From contig NZ_CP054691.1 of the NCBI RefSeq assembly GCF_013348785.1, positions 2,728,001 through 2,792,000 of the forward strand: a DNA stretch of 64,000 bases, written 5' to 3'. The position numbers and the translations under genes were made by a program. Source of the DNA: Gordonia sp. X0973. GTDB taxonomy: Bacteria > Actinomycetota > Actinomycetes > Mycobacteriales > Mycobacteriaceae. Below are positions 1 through 10,111 of this stretch, piece by piece. Within the stretch, counting starts at the first letter, position 1. The number at the start of each line of letters is the position of its first letter. The notes under the pieces are model-generated. The model did no database searches and was not told where the DNA came from. It worked only from the letters and a program-made list of their open reading frames with translations.

Positions 1-39
1 AACACGGCCGGGTCGAACCGGCTCACCGACCGCCCCGGC

Positions 40-693
40 TCACCACGCCGAGTCCACCGGATGCGGACCGTCGTTGAATTCCAACTGCCGGTGAATCGTC
101 GCCTTGTCATGCAGCACCGCGGCGATGACCGCCGCCACCGCATCGCGGCTGACCTCCCCCTTCTGCTGCCCGGTCGGCTCCGCGCCGGGTTCGCTCACCG
201 AGATACCGCCGCCGGGGGCGTCGGTCAGCCGACTCGGCCCCAGGATGGTCCAGTCCAGGCCGCTCCCGCGCAGGAACTCGTCCGCCGCGGCCTTGGCCTC
301 CGCATAGGCGAAGAACGAATCATCTTCTGGCACACCGTGATCGAGCGAGGCGCCGAAGTAAGAGACCATGACGTAGCGCCGCACCCCGGCCGCCGAAGCG
401 GCCTCGATCGACCGAATCGCGGCATCGCGGTCGACCGCGCGCGTCCGGGTCGGATTTCCACCGCCCGCACCCGCGGACCAGACGATCGCGTCCTGCCCGA
501 GGAACACGTCGGCGAAGGCGGACTCCTTCGCCGCCTCGACGTCGAACAGCACGGGGTTCGCGCCGACTGCCCGCACGTCGTCGGCGTGCGCGGGGTTCCG
601 GATCAGCGCGACGACCTCGTCACCCTGCTCGGCGAGCCGTCGTGCGGCGAGCAGCGCGATCTTGCCGTGGCCCCCGACGATGACGACGCGCAC
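40..693 (-). CDS. NAD(P)-binding NmrA/SDR-like protein
   Basis: A 217-residue protein with a Rossmann dinucleotide-binding start (VIVGGHGKIA, residues 4-13), followed by a V-F-D strand end and a Y-x-x-x-K-like segment (YAEAKAAAD, about residue 129). This is the pattern of atypical short-chain dehydrogenases of the NmrA/NAD(P)H-binding family, which often act as redox sensors or epimerase-like enzymes. The substrate cannot be told from the sequence. The gene begins one base after the stop of the small membrane protein gene at 695-970 on the same strand, so the two probably share a transcript. The stop codon lies 40 bases from the left edge and the gene looks complete. Confidence 0.85.
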   Translation of the reverse strand: MRVVIVGGHGKIALLAARRLAEQGDEVVALIRNPAHADDVRAVGANPVLFDVEAAKESAFADVFLGQDAIVWSAGAGGGNPTRTRAVDRDAAIRSIEAASAAGVRRYVMVSYFGASLDHGVPEDDSFFAYAEAKAAADEFLRGSGLDWTILGPSRLTDAPGGGISVSEPGAEPTGQQKGEVSRDAVAAVIAAVLHDKATIHRQLEFNDGPHPVDSAW

Positions 694-694
694 G

Positions 695-970
695 TCAGCT
701 CTTCGACCGCGAGCTGACGGCTTCGTAGCCGAAGGTCAACAAGACGGCGGCGGCAACGCTGATCGCCCAGCGCATCCAGTCGACGCCGGAGGTGTCGCCC
801 ACGCCGAGTTTGTCGGCGACGAAATACCCGACCACGGCACCCAGCACCCCCAGCACGATGGTGACCAACGCCGAGATCGATTGCTTCCCGGGCATCACCA
901 CCCGCGCCAGCACGCCGATGACGGCTCCGAAGACGATCAATCCGATGATCCCGCCCACACTCAGGTCCAT
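695..970 (-). CDS. GlsB/YeaQ/YmgE-family small membrane protein
   Basis: A 91-residue hydrophobic protein with three predicted membrane helices (about residues 5-24, 32-52 and 64-83). Glycine-rich helices and the motif ARVVMPGKQ after helix 1 are typical of the transglycosylase-associated/GlsB family of stress-response membrane proteins (family knowledge). It is the first gene of a two-gene unit with the NmrA-like gene. It is divergent from the MFS transporter gene, leaving about 120 bases as a shared promoter region. The molecular role of the family is unknown. Confidence 0.85.
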   Translation of the reverse strand: MDLSVGGIIGLIVFGAVIGVLARVVMPGKQSISALVTIVLGVLGAVVGYFVADKLGVGDTSGVDWMRWAISVAAAVLLTFGYEAVSSRSKS

Positions 971-1056
971 TGCCCCAGCCTACCGACGGAGCCATCGGCG
1001 CAGCCGCCGCTTTACGATTCGTTTACCACGGCCACCGGCGCCTACACTGGACTTGA

Positions 1057-1075
1057 TACTTAGGCATATGAAGTA
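1057..1075. promoter_or_regulatory. Possible operator before the MFS gene
   Basis: An AT-rich imperfect inverted repeat, TACTT-N9-AAGTA, in otherwise GC-rich DNA directly ahead of the transporter start. It could bind a MarR- or TetR-type repressor controlling the exporter. Arms of only five bases make chance occurrence possible. Confidence 0.3.
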
Positions 1076-1093
1076 AAAGTGAGGCCTCGCTCC

Positions 1094-2890
1094 GTGACGA
1101 CCGCAACCCAGGCCGATTCCCACTACAAGTGGATCGCACTGTCCAACACCACGCTCGGCATGCTGATCGCGACGATCAACAGCTCGATCGTCCTGATCGC
1201 CCTCCCCGACATCTTCAAGGGGATCGGGATCAACCCGCTTCAGCCGGGAAACACCGGCTACCTGCTGTGGATGATGATGGGCTTCCTGGTCGTCACGGCG
1301 GTCCTCGTCGTCAGCTTCGGACGCCTCGGCGACATGTTCGGCCGCGCGAAGATGTACAACCTGGGCTTCGCCATCTTCACCTTCTCCTCGATCATGCTGG
1401 CCATCACGTGGTTCACCGGCGATGCGGCCGCCTGGTGGCTGATCGGCTGGCGAATCGTGCAGGGCATCGGCGGCGCCTTCCTCATGGCCAACTCGTCGGC
1501 CATCCTCACCGACGCCTTCCCGGCCAACCAGCGCGGCCTCGCCCTGGGCATCAACGGCGTCGCGGCGATCGCGGGCTCCTTCCTCGGCCTGCTCGTCGGC
1601 GGCATCCTGGCCCCGATCAACTGGAAGTGGATCTTCCTCGTCTCGGTCCCCTTCGGCCTGCTGGGCACCGTGTGGGCCTACCTGAAGCTGCGCGACACCG
1701 GCGTCCGCCGCCGGGCCCGAATGGACTGGTGGGGCAACGCGACCTTCGCGATCGGCCTCATCGCTGTCCTCGTCGGCCTGACCTACGGCATCCAGCCCTA
1801 CGGCCACTCGCAGATGGGCTGGGGTTCGCCACTCGTGCTGACCTGCGTGATCGGCGGCCTCGTCATGCTGGCCCTGTTCGCCTTCATCGAGACCAAGGTC
1901 GACGACCCACTGTTCGACCTGCACCTGTTCAAGATCCGCGACTTCCTGTTCGGAAACATCGCCAACCTCACCGCCTCCATCGGCCGCGGCGGGCTGCAGT
2001 TCATCCTGATCATCTGGCTCCAGGGGATCTGGCTCCCCCAGCACGGCTACGACTACTCACAGACCCCGCTGTGGGCCGGCATCTACATGCTCCCGATGAC
2101 CGTCGGGTTCCTGCTCTCGGCACCGATCTCCGGCGCCCTCTCCGACCGGTTCGGCACCAAATGGTTCACGACCATCGGCCTGTTGGTGACCGCGGGCACC
2201 TTCGCGGCCCTCATCGCGATCCCGGTCGACTTCTACTACCCGGTCTTCGCGCTCATCCTCGTGATCAACGGCATCGGGATGGGCATGTTCTCCTCGCCCA
2301 ACCGCGCCGAGGTGATGAACAGCCTGCCCATCGACCAGCGCGGCTCCGGCTCCGGCATGATGACGACCTTCCAGAACTCGGCGATGGTCCTCTCGATCGG
2401 CATCTTCTTCTCCCTGATGATCGTCGGCCTGTCCGCCCACCTCCCGACGGCCATGACCACCGGCCTGACCGCGCACGGCGTACCCGCCTCCTCGGCCGAG
2501 CAGATCGCCGATCTGCCGACGGTGTCGGTCCTCTTCGCCGCCTTCCTGGGCATCAACCCGGTCCAACACATCCTCGGACCGCACCTGTCGGCCCTCCCCG
2601 CCGCCGACCAGCACGCGCTGACCGGACTCGACTTCTTCCCGCGACTGATCTCCGATCCGTTCGCCGACGGGCTGAGCACGGCCTTCACCTTCGCGATCGT
2701 GTGCTGCGTGGTCGGGGCCGTCGCCTCGCTCTTCACCACCTCGCAGAGCACCACCGCGACCGCCGACGAGGTCGTCGACACCGACGACGCCTACGACTCG
2801 TCGTCGCGACCGGTCACCGCGGCGCGGTCCACGACCCAGGGTGACGACGGGCGGGCCGCGGAGCGCGGCAACGACTTGGCCCGCATGTAG
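1094..2890 (+). CDS. MFS drug exporter, DHA2/EmrB type
   Basis: A 598-residue major facilitator with about 14 hydrophobic segments, as in the 14-helix DHA2 drug:proton antiporters. Motif A is present (GRLGDMFGRAK, about residue 77), and the drug-antiporter motif C region appears as GSFLGLLVGG (about residue 159). A long extracytoplasmic loop precedes the last helices, and the C-terminal tail is acidic and Ser/Thr-rich. I chose GTG at 1094, preceded by GAGG at 1081-1084, over the in-frame GTG at 1079, which lacks a ribosome site. The 3' end overlaps the convergent gene at 2791-3276 by 100 bases. The substrate is unknown. Confidence 0.88.
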   Translation: MTTATQADSHYKWIALSNTTLGMLIATINSSIVLIALPDIFKGIGINPLQPGNTGYLLWMMMGFLVVTAVLVVSFGRLGDMFGRAKMYNLGFAIFTFSSIMLAITWFTGDAAAWWLIGWRIVQGIGGAFLMANSSAILTDAFPANQRGLALGINGVAAIAGSFLGLLVGGILAPINWKWIFLVSVPFGLLGTVWAYLKLRDTGVRRRARMDWWGNATFAIGLIAVLVGLTYGIQPYGHSQMGWGSPLVLTCVIGGLVMLALFAFIETKVDDPLFDLHLFKIRDFLFGNIANLTASIGRGGLQFILIIWLQGIWLPQHGYDYSQTPLWAGIYMLPMTVGFLLSAPISGALSDRFGTKWFTTIGLLVTAGTFAALIAIPVDFYYPVFALILVINGIGMGMFSSPNRAEVMNSLPIDQRGSGSGMMTTFQNSAMVLSIGIFFSLMIVGLSAHLPTAMTTGLTAHGVPASSAEQIADLPTVSVLFAAFLGINPVQHILGPHLSALPAADQHALTGLDFFPRLISDPFADGLSTAFTFAIVCCVVGAVASLFTTSQSTTATADEVVDTDDAYDSSSRPVTAARSTTQGDDGRAAERGNDLARM

Positions 2891-3276
2891 GCGAATCCGA
2901 CCTGGTCGGGTCCGGTGAAGCCGCAGCGCTGCCGGAACCAGCCGGTCATGAGGTCGGCGACCATCTCGGCCGATTCACTCACCAGATAGCCGTGGGTGCA
3001 ATCCTCGAACAGGTCGTCGTGGTGCCAGCAGTCGAGCGCCACATCCTCACCGTCGTACGCGTCGAGCAGCGGAATGATCATCAACGTCGTCGACAGCCGC
3101 AACAGGTATCGGCCGCGGTGCAGACGCTGGACCTGGGCGCACTCCACGTCGTAGCCGTGCGTCTGCGCGTTCGCACCCGACCGACCGGCATCGATCACGC
3201 TCGCGACGGGCATCTCGCCCAGGCGATCCGCGAGCCACCCGGTGAACCCGTCCCACTGCGCGTCCTCGAGTCCCAT
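2791..3276 (-). CDS. Uncharacterised protein with SOS-like box upstream
   Basis: A 161-residue soluble protein I do not recognise with confidence. It has alternating strand-like and helical segments and a central Trp/His/Asp-rich stretch (CWHHDDLFEDC, about residues 84-94). The general pattern resembles the YbjN/TY-Chap-like fold, but this is weak. ATG at 3276 is chosen because AGGAGG lies just upstream (about 3283-3288); a longer reading to 3360 has no ribosome site. Its 3' end overlaps the transporter gene by 100 bases. A LexA-type palindrome sits about 50 bases upstream of the start. Confidence 0.7.
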   Translation of the reverse strand: MGLEDAQWDGFTGWLADRLGEMPVASVIDAGRSGANAQTHGYDVECAQVQRLHRGRYLLRLSTTLMIIPLLDAYDGEDVALDCWHHDDLFEDCTHGYLVSESAEMVADLMTGWFRQRCGFTGPDQVGFAYMRAKSLPRSAARPSSPWVVDRAAVTGRDDES

Positions 3277-3322
3277 AGTCCCCTCCTGCCCTGCCAGAGA
3301 TCTGGTCGCCACCGACCGTCGG

Positions 3323-3336
3323 TGAACTGATGTTCG
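3323..3336 (-). promoter_or_regulatory. LexA-like SOS box
   Basis: tGAAC-TGAT-GTTCg matches the Gram-positive/mycobacterial LexA operator consensus CGAAC-N4-GTTCG at nine of ten defined bases. It lies 47-60 bases ahead of the start at 3276, where a promoter would be. Confidence 0.45.
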
Positions 3337-3380
3337 AAGTGAACCAGGGAGGTCGGACAATGCCCCGTCGCGGCTGCCGA

Positions 3381-3581
3381 TCAGTCGCCGTCGTCGCTGG
3401 ACCGTCGGCCACCGACGAAGTCGAGGAGTGCCGGCTGGGCGGACACGATGCGGTCGATCTCCTCACCGCCGTCGCACCGGAGCAGGCCGATCACCAGCGC
3501 CGGACCACTGCTGCCCAGGACGCGCCAGATCCCGCCCGAGTCCGCCCATCGACGCAGGATCTCGACGGGTTCGTCACCCAT
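3381..3581 (-). CDS. Small conserved protein linked to a DUF488 gene
   Basis: A 66-residue protein with a hydrophobic centre (residues 18-36) followed by an acidic stretch and a basic/acidic tail. Its ATG overlaps the end of the DUF488 gene by eight bases, implying translational coupling. I recognise no domain, and no catalytic motif is visible. The tight coupling suggests a partner role for the DUF488 protein (inference). Confidence 0.6.
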   Translation of the reverse strand: MGDEPVEILRRWADSGGIWRVLGSSGPALVIGLLRCDGGEEIDRIVSAQPALLDFVGGRRSSDDGD

Positions 3582-3930
3582 GCCCGTCCAGCTCGGCGAC
3601 GATCACCGGAACGTGGCTGGTGGCCGGATCCTTTGTCGCGGTGGCCAATTCGACGTCGGTCTCGGCGGCCGTCTCGGCGATCCCGGCGAGCGCCTGCGCC
3701 TGCTCTCCCGACTGCAGCTCGGCCCGATAGCGCGCGGCGAACTCGTCGTATTTGCCGGGCCCGGCGTGGTGATACCACTCGCGCAACTCCGTGCTCGGCG
3801 CGACCTCCTTGCACCAGGTGCCGATGCGCGGGTCGTCCTTGCGGATTCCGCGGGGCCACAACCGGTCGACGAACAGCCGGGTCACCCCCGGAGGCACATC
3901 GTCGTAGACCCGGCCAATACTGACGCCCAT
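3574..3930 (-). CDS. DUF488 family protein
   Basis: A 118-residue protein with the family hallmark VDRLWPRGI (about residues 22-30), followed by the conserved W-C-K-E-V-A-P-S-T-E-L-R-x-W-Y pattern of DUF488 (YeaO-like) proteins. The biochemical function of the family is unknown. I chose ATG at 3930, giving 118 residues as usual for the family. An upstream extension to 4059 would add about 43 residues that do not resemble the family and run into the divergent gene. There is no clear ribosome site at 3930, so the transcript may be leaderless. Confidence 0.85.
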   Translation of the reverse strand: MGVSIGRVYDDVPPGVTRLFVDRLWPRGIRKDDPRIGTWCKEVAPSTELREWYHHAGPGKYDEFAARYRAELQSGEQAQALAGIAETAAETDVELATATKDPATSHVPVIVAELDGHG

Positions 3931-3995
3931 ACTGTCAACGTACTCTCGGCCGGCTTCCGCCGGAACCGTGCCGACGGCAAGAGCGAGGAGCAGAA

Positions 3996-4943
3996 GTGGG
4001 CACCGACGAACCCCGAACCGTGCGCGCCATGGCCGCGACGTCCTACGGCGATCCCGCACGGGTGATCGCTCCCGTCGACGTCGCGGTGCCGGCGCCCGGC
4101 CCCGACGAGGTCACCGTGACGGTCCGGGCCGCCGGCGTCAACCCGATCGACGGAAAGATCGTGCGGGGTCAATTCGGCGACGACCCGGCCGCCCTGCCGC
4201 GGCGGATCGGGTCGGAGGCCGCCGGCGTCGTGAGCGCGGTCGGTGACGGATCGCGATTCGCCGTCGGCGACGAGGTCATCGTCTACCGGGCGATCGGCGG
4301 CTATGCCCAAGCCCTGCTCGCCGACGACGAGACCGTCTTCCGCAAACCGGCGGCATTGCCCTTCCCCACCGCTGCCGGGCTGCTGCTGACCGGTGTGACG
4401 GCCGCCGACCTGGTGGAGACCGCCGCCGTCACCGACGCGGACACGGTCGTGGTCCACGGCGGCGCGGGTGGCGTCGGCGCCATCGCGGTGCAGCTGGCCG
4501 TGCGCCGCGGCGCCCGGGTCATCGCCACCGCAGCGCAGCGCAACCACGAGTACCTGGCCGGCCTCGGCGCCGTTCCCGTCGTCTACGGCGACGGCCTGAC
4601 CGAACGTCTCCACCAGGCGGCGCGCGGACCGGTGACCGCGGCGCTGGACACGGTCGGCACCGACGAGGCGATCGACGCCTCGCTGGCCTTGGGGGTCGCC
4701 CCGGAGCGGATCGTGTCGATCGCCGCCTTCGGCCGCGGCGGCGACGGGATCATCCTCGTCGACGGGTCGACGCCGCAGAGCAAACGGCATCGCGCCGAGG
4801 CGATTCCCGGCCTGATCGCCGACGCGACGAGCGGCGAACTGACGGTCGAGGTGGCGAAGACCTTTCCGCTGGAACAGGCCGGTCAGGCCTTGGCGGAGCT
4901 GGCCGGAGCACACCCCCGGGGCAAGTTCGTCCTGCTCCCCTGA
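3996..4943 (+). CDS. NADP-dependent quinone oxidoreductase-like MDR protein
   Basis: A 315-residue medium-chain dehydrogenase/reductase. It has a GroES-like N-terminal domain (about 1-115, including the AAGVNPIDGK segment of quinone oxidoreductases) and a Rossmann domain with the dinucleotide motif HGGAGGVGAIAVQLA (about 154-168). No zinc-ligand Cys/His cluster is visible, consistent with the zinc-free quinone reductase branch. GTG at 3996 is supported by GAGGAG at 3985-3990. The gene is divergent from the DUF488 gene, with 65 bases between them. The exact substrate is unknown. Confidence 0.87.
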   Translation: MGTDEPRTVRAMAATSYGDPARVIAPVDVAVPAPGPDEVTVTVRAAGVNPIDGKIVRGQFGDDPAALPRRIGSEAAGVVSAVGDGSRFAVGDEVIVYRAIGGYAQALLADDETVFRKPAALPFPTAAGLLLTGVTAADLVETAAVTDADTVVVHGGAGGVGAIAVQLAVRRGARVIATAAQRNHEYLAGLGAVPVVYGDGLTERLHQAARGPVTAALDTVGTDEAIDASLALGVAPERIVSIAAFGRGGDGIILVDGSTPQSKRHRAEAIPGLIADATSGELTVEVAKTFPLEQAGQALAELAGAHPRGKFVLLP

Positions 4944-4986
4944 CGCGGAATGCGCGGCGACGCGTCACTCGAATCCTTTTCCGTCA

Positions 4987-5011
4987 ATACATGACAGGTT
5001 CTGACATGTAT
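4987..5011. promoter_or_regulatory. 25-bp palindromic operator upstream of the VOC gene
   Basis: ATACATGACAG-GTT-CTGACATGTAT is an inverted repeat with 11-base arms and one mismatch, unusually AT-rich for this region. It ends 47 bases before the start at 5059. The size and symmetry fit a dimeric repressor of the TetR, PadR or MarR type, but no such gene is adjacent. Confidence 0.65.
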
Positions 5012-5058
5012 TTGGGTTTTGCTGGACCTTGCCCTGGAAATCAGCGAAGGAGACCCAC

Positions 5059-5424
5059 GTGCCCGCACCGAATCTGACCCTCGTCTACGTCCGCGACGCA
5101 GCAGCGTCGACGGACTTCTACCGGACACTCCTCGAGATCGAGCCGATCTTCACCAGCCCCCGCTACGTCGCGTTCGACATGGCACCCGGCGTCCTGTTCG
5201 CCCTGTGGTCGGGTCGCTCGGATACGCTCGACGACGCCGGGACCCGCACATCGGAGATCGGCATCATGCTCACCGGGGGCGCCGCCGCGATCGACGCCAC
5301 CTTCACGGACTGGACGCGCAAGGGCGTCGAGGTCGTTGACGAACCGCACGACGAGGTGTTCGGCCGCACCTTCGTCGTCGCCGATCCCGACGGCAACCTC
5401 ATCCGGGTGTGCCCGGTGGACTGA
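5059..5424 (+). CDS. VOC family (glyoxalase/dioxygenase-fold) protein
   Basis: A 121-residue single vicinal-oxygen-chelate protein. It starts with the typical strand LTLVYVRDAAASTDFYRTLL and ends with FVVADPDGNLIRV, the diagnostic 'DPDGN' turn of the fold. The family includes glyoxalase I, fosfomycin and bleomycin resistance proteins and many of unknown function, and nothing here decides between them. GTG at 5059 is preceded by AAGGAGA. Its stop codon (5422-5424) directly abuts that of convergent gdhA (5425-5427). The palindrome at 4987-5011 suggests ligand-induced control. Confidence 0.85.
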   Translation: MPAPNLTLVYVRDAAASTDFYRTLLEIEPIFTSPRYVAFDMAPGVLFALWSGRSDTLDDAGTRTSEIGIMLTGGAAAIDATFTDWTRKGVEVVDEPHDEVFGRTFVVADPDGNLIRVCPVD

Positions 5425-6789
<1,365 letters not shown>

Positions 6790-6812
6790 TCAACGCTGAG
6801 GCCTCACAATGA

Positions 6813-6834
6813 AGCCCTCACAACTGCGAGGGCT
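6813..6834 (-). terminator. Hairpin between the Nudix gene and gdhA
   Basis: AGCCCTC-N8-GAGGGCT forms a 7-bp stem lying 102 bases past the Nudix stop and 48 bases before the gdhA start. There is no U-tract. It could be a weak terminator for the Nudix gene or part of the gdhA leader. Confidence 0.35.
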
Positions 6835-6935
6835 CTACTGAGCGTAAAACTGCCATATCGGTCGTTCTGGTGCCAAATCGCCGGAAACGGATAAACCCGA
6901 CTTCGGCTTTCGACAACCCGTTGCGAACTGCAACT

Positions 6936-7400
6936 TCACGAGTCGACGGCGGCCGCGAGTCGCCCGAGAAACTCCGCCTGCGCCGCGTTGATCTTCTCCG
7001 CCGCCCGCGCGAGCCCGAACCAGTCGCCTCGATCGACCTCGGGGAACTCCCGCATCTGCCCCGATCGCGGCGGCCACTGGATTTCGACGGTGTTCGAGAC
7101 CAGCGCCGCGGCGTCGACCTCGCCCCGCACAGCGAAGGCGCGCACCACCTTGCCGCCCCGCTGGCGTACCTCGCCCAGGTCGAGGACCTCCCCGTCGCGC
7201 GGCCGCTGCCCCGTCTCCTCGGCGAACTCCCGGCGGGCCGCGGCGAGGGGATCCTCGTCGGCCCCGTACTCCCCCTTGGGGATCGACCACGCGCCGTCGT
7301 CCTTGCGCGCCCAGAACGGGCCGCCCGGATGGACCAGGAACACCTCGATGCCGTCGGGACCGTCGCGATAGACCAGCAATCCCGCGCTATGCGCTGCCAT
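6936..7400 (-). CDS. Nudix hydrolase
   Basis: A 154-residue protein with a complete Nudix box, G-x5-E-x7-REFAEETGQ (about residues 43-66), the Mg-binding catalytic helix of enzymes that cleave nucleoside diphosphates linked to another moiety. The neighbourhood WARKDDGAWSIPKGEYG resembles small MutT/Ap4A-hydrolase-like proteins; the substrate is unassigned. ATG at 7400 is taken as start because the reading beyond it runs antisense through aroA. It is divergent from aroA with 34 bases between the starts. Confidence 0.88.
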   Translation of the reverse strand: MAAHSAGLLVYRDGPDGIEVFLVHPGGPFWARKDDGAWSIPKGEYGADEDPLAAARREFAEETGQRPRDGEVLDLGEVRQRGGKVVRAFAVRGEVDAAALVSNTVEIQWPPRSGQMREFPEVDRGDWFGLARAAEKINAAQAEFLGRLAAAVDS

Positions 7401-7434
7401 CTGACGATTATGGCCGCATGAGAGACTGGACCCC

Positions 7435-8742
7435 ATGACTGCCTGGCCCGCACCCACCGCCGTGAAACCGGTCACGGCGACGGTGTCGGTGCCCGGGTCC
7501 AAGTCGATCACCAACCGCGCCCTGGTCCTCGCCGCACTGGCCGACCAGCCGTCGACGATCCGCGGCGCGCTGCGCAGCCGCGACACCGACCTCATGCTCG
7601 CCGCACTCGTGGCCCTGGGCACCCGCGCCGACGTCGCCGCCGACGATCCCACGCGGATTGCCGTCACCCCCGGAGCGCTGCAAGGCGGTCGGGTCGACTG
7701 CGGACTCGCGGGGACCGTGATGCGCTTCCTGCCGCCGGTCGCGGCGTTGGCCGACGGCGTCGTCGAATTCGACGGCGACGAACAGGCGCGCGGGCGCCCA
7801 CTCGGCACCATCCTCGACGCTCTGACGCAGCTGGGCGCGGACATCAGCGGCGGCGGACTGCCGTTCACGGTCGCCGGGACCGGGTCGGTGCGCGGCGGCG
7901 AGGTTGTGATCGACGCGTCGGCGTCCTCGCAATTCGTCTCCGGACTGCTCCTCTCGGCCGCCCGGTTCGACGACGGGGTGCGCGTCGTGCACCGCGGCGC
8001 ACCGGTGCCGTCGATGCCGCATATCGACATGACCGTCGACATGCTCGCCGCCCACGGCGTCACCGTCGACGTCTCGACCCCCGACGTGTGGCAGGTCGCC
8101 CCGGGCGTGATCCGCGCCCATGACTGGGTGATCGAGCCCGACCTCTCCAACGCCGCCGCCTTCCTCGCGGCGGCGGCAGCCACCGGCGGGACGGTGCGCG
8201 TGCCGCGCTGGCCGGCGCAGACGACCCAGCCCGGTGCTCGATTCGTCGACATCCTCGCCGAGCTCGGAGCGACCGCGCAGCGCGACGACCACGGCGTGCT
8301 CACCGTCGTCGGATCCGGCGGGTTGCACGGCATCGACGTCGACCTGCGGGCCGTCGGGGAGCTGACGCCGACCATCGCGGCGCTGTGCGCACTGGCCGAC
8401 GGGGAATCCCGCCTCACCGGGATCGGCCACCTGCGCGGCCACGAAACCGACCGCCTGGCCGCACTCGCCACCGAGATCAACCGGCTCGGCGGCGACGTCG
8501 CCGAACTGCCCGACGGGCTGCACATCGTGCCGCGCCCGTTGCACGGCGGCCGCTGGGAGTCCTACGCCGATCACCGCATGGCGACGGCCGGCGCACTCAT
8601 CGGCCTGTGCGTCCCCGAGGTCGAGGTCGTCGACATCGGGACCACCGCGAAGACGCTGCCCGACTTCCCGCGGATGTGGGCGGAGATGCTGGGCGCCGGG
8701 AGCGGGTCCGACGTGTCCAGCACGGGAGCCATCGCGCGGTGA
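7435..8742 (+). CDS. aroA: 3-phosphoshikimate 1-carboxyvinyltransferase (EPSP synthase)
   Basis: A 435-residue EPSP synthase, the sixth step of the shikimate pathway, joining shikimate-3-phosphate and phosphoenolpyruvate. Visible motifs are [11 protein letters not shown] (residues 20-30, with PEP-site Lys23) and [13 protein letters not shown], the mycobacterial-type version of the glyphosate-region loop. [15 protein letters not shown] and SYADHRMA near the C-terminus are also family signatures. It overlaps rsgA by four bases (GTGA), so the two are translationally coupled. The aroA-rsgA order is conserved in mycobacteria. Confidence 0.96.
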   Translation: MTAWPAPTAVKPVTATVSVPGSKSITNRALVLAALADQPSTIRGALRSRDTDLMLAALVALGTRADVAADDPTRIAVTPGALQGGRVDCGLAGTVMRFLPPVAALADGVVEFDGDEQARGRPLGTILDALTQLGADISGGGLPFTVAGTGSVRGGEVVIDASASSQFVSGLLLSAARFDDGVRVVHRGAPVPSMPHIDMTVDMLAAHGVTVDVSTPDVWQVAPGVIRAHDWVIEPDLSNAAAFLAAAAATGGTVRVPRWPAQTTQPGARFVDILAELGATAQRDDHGVLTVVGSGGLHGIDVDLRAVGELTPTIAALCALADGESRLTGIGHLRGHETDRLAALATEINRLGGDVAELPDGLHIVPRPLHGGRWESYADHRMATAGALIGLCVPEVEVVDIGTTAKTLPDFPRMWAEMLGAGSGSDVSSTGAIAR

Positions 8743-9758
8743 GCCGCGGCGGGCGCGCCACGCGCGGGTACGACGAATCCGACGTGCGGATCCGCCCGGG
8801 CAAGGGCACCCGTCCGCGCACCAAGACGCGACCCGCGCACGCCGACGCGGCCGAGGCGATGGTGGTGTCGGTCGACCGGGGACGGTGGGGCTGCGCCGTC
8901 GACGCCGACCCGGACCGGATCGTCGTCACGATGCGCGCCCGCGAACTGGGCCGTACCCCGATCGTCGTCGGCGACCGCGTCGGCGTCGTCGGGGACGTCT
9001 CGGGCGCCAAGGACACCCTGGCCCGAATCGTACGCGTCGACGACCGCACCTCCGTGTTGCGCCGCACCGCCGACGACACCGATCCCTACGAGCGGATCGT
9101 CGTGGCCAACGCCGATCAACTGCTGATCGTCACGGCGCTGGCCGATCCGCCGCCGCGCACCGGCTTCGTCGAGCGAGCCCTCGCCGCGGCCTACGTCGGC
9201 GGCCTCTCGCCGGTGCTGGCGCTGACCAAATCCGACCTCGCCGACGGCGCGCAGTTCCGGGCCGCCTTCGACGGATTGGACCTACCCATCGTCGCCGCCG
9301 GGCGCGACGACGACCTGACCGAGTTGCACGCGCTGCTGGCCGGAAAGCTCACCGCCCTGGTCGGCCATTCCGGGGTGGGCAAGTCGACGATGGTCAATCG
9401 CCTTGTCCCGCAAGCAGATCGAGCGACGGGTGAGGTCTCGGGCGTCGGCAAGGGGCGGCACACGTCGACGCAGTCGGTCGCCCTCCCGCTGCCGGACTCC
9501 CCTGGGACCTGGGTCGTCGACACCCCGGGGATCCGCTCGTTCGGGCTCGCCCACGTCTCCCCCGACGACGTGGTGAACGCCTTCGCCGACCTGCGCGAGG
9601 CCATCGAGGACTGTCCCCGCGGCTGCACCCACCTGGGTCCGCCCGCCGATCCGGAATGCGCGCTCGACGAACTCGACGGCGCCGCCGCCCGCCGCGCGCA
9701 AGCCGTCCGCAACATCCTCGTCGCACTGCATTCCGGGGAGACCGACCCCGAGGGGTGA
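8739..9758 (+). CDS. rsgA: Small-subunit ribosome-assembly GTPase RsgA
   Basis: A 339-residue circularly permuted GTPase that checks late 30S maturation. It has an OB-fold-like N-terminal part, then G4 (TKSD) preceding G1 (GHSGVGKST, about residues 209-217) and G3 (DTPG), the permuted order that defines the family. The C-terminal zinc motif is C-P-R-G-C-T-H...C ([16 protein letters not shown]). The start GTG at 8739 overlaps the aroA stop, and the N-terminus is basic, as expected for rRNA binding. Length is normal. Confidence 0.94.
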   Translation: MSRGGRATRGYDESDVRIRPGKGTRPRTKTRPAHADAAEAMVVSVDRGRWGCAVDADPDRIVVTMRARELGRTPIVVGDRVGVVGDVSGAKDTLARIVRVDDRTSVLRRTADDTDPYERIVVANADQLLIVTALADPPPRTGFVERALAAAYVGGLSPVLALTKSDLADGAQFRAAFDGLDLPIVAAGRDDDLTELHALLAGKLTALVGHSGVGKSTMVNRLVPQADRATGEVSGVGKGRHTSTQSVALPLPDSPGTWVVDTPGIRSFGLAHVSPDDVVNAFADLREAIEDCPRGCTHLGPPADPECALDELDGAAARRAQAVRNILVALHSGETDPEG

Positions 9759-9868
9759 GCTTCAGACTGGTCGAAACAGATCGGTCTGGGGGACAGATGA
9801 CGGCATTCGACAAGTGGGACGCACCCACTTTGCAGCGATCATGTCAGCAGTGCCGCTATTATGGCAGC

Positions 9869-10102
9869 ATGACCAGCATCACGATTCGTCATGTACCCGA
9901 TGAGGTGCGCAACGAACTCGCCGCCCGCGCCGCTCGCGCCGGTCAATCTCTGCAGGAATACATGCTGGCGGAGGTAACACGGCTGTCGGAACGTCCTTCG
10001 ATCGCCGACCTGATGGCTGAGGTCCGCGCCGAGAAGGAGCTTCACCCGAGTCGCGTGACCAGGGCGCAGATCCTCGCCGACCTCGAAGCAGATCGTCGCT
10101 GA
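9869..10102 (+). CDS. FitA/VapB-like ribbon-helix-helix antitoxin
   Basis: A 77-residue protein. Residues 1-40 (SITIRHVPDEVRNELAARA then Q-S-L-Q-E-Y-M) match the FitA-like ribbon-helix-helix DNA-binding fold. The charged C-terminal half would wrap the toxin. It ends nine bases before the PIN-domain gene, the classic antitoxin-first layout, and probably represses its own promoter in the 110 bases after rsgA. ATG at 9869 is used; a nearby ATG at 9861 hits a stop at once. The pair interrupts the usual rsgA-desaturase adjacency, suggesting insertion. Confidence 0.85.
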   Translation: MTSITIRHVPDEVRNELAARAARAGQSLQEYMLAEVTRLSERPSIADLMAEVRAEKELHPSRVTRAQILADLEADRR

Positions 10103-10111
10103 GGCGCCGCC

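Noticed and set aside
6936-8525. A long reading of the Nudix frame through aroA
   Set aside because: Only the last 154 residues resemble a protein; the upstream part is antisense to aroA, and ATG at 7400 gives a normal Nudix hydrolase.
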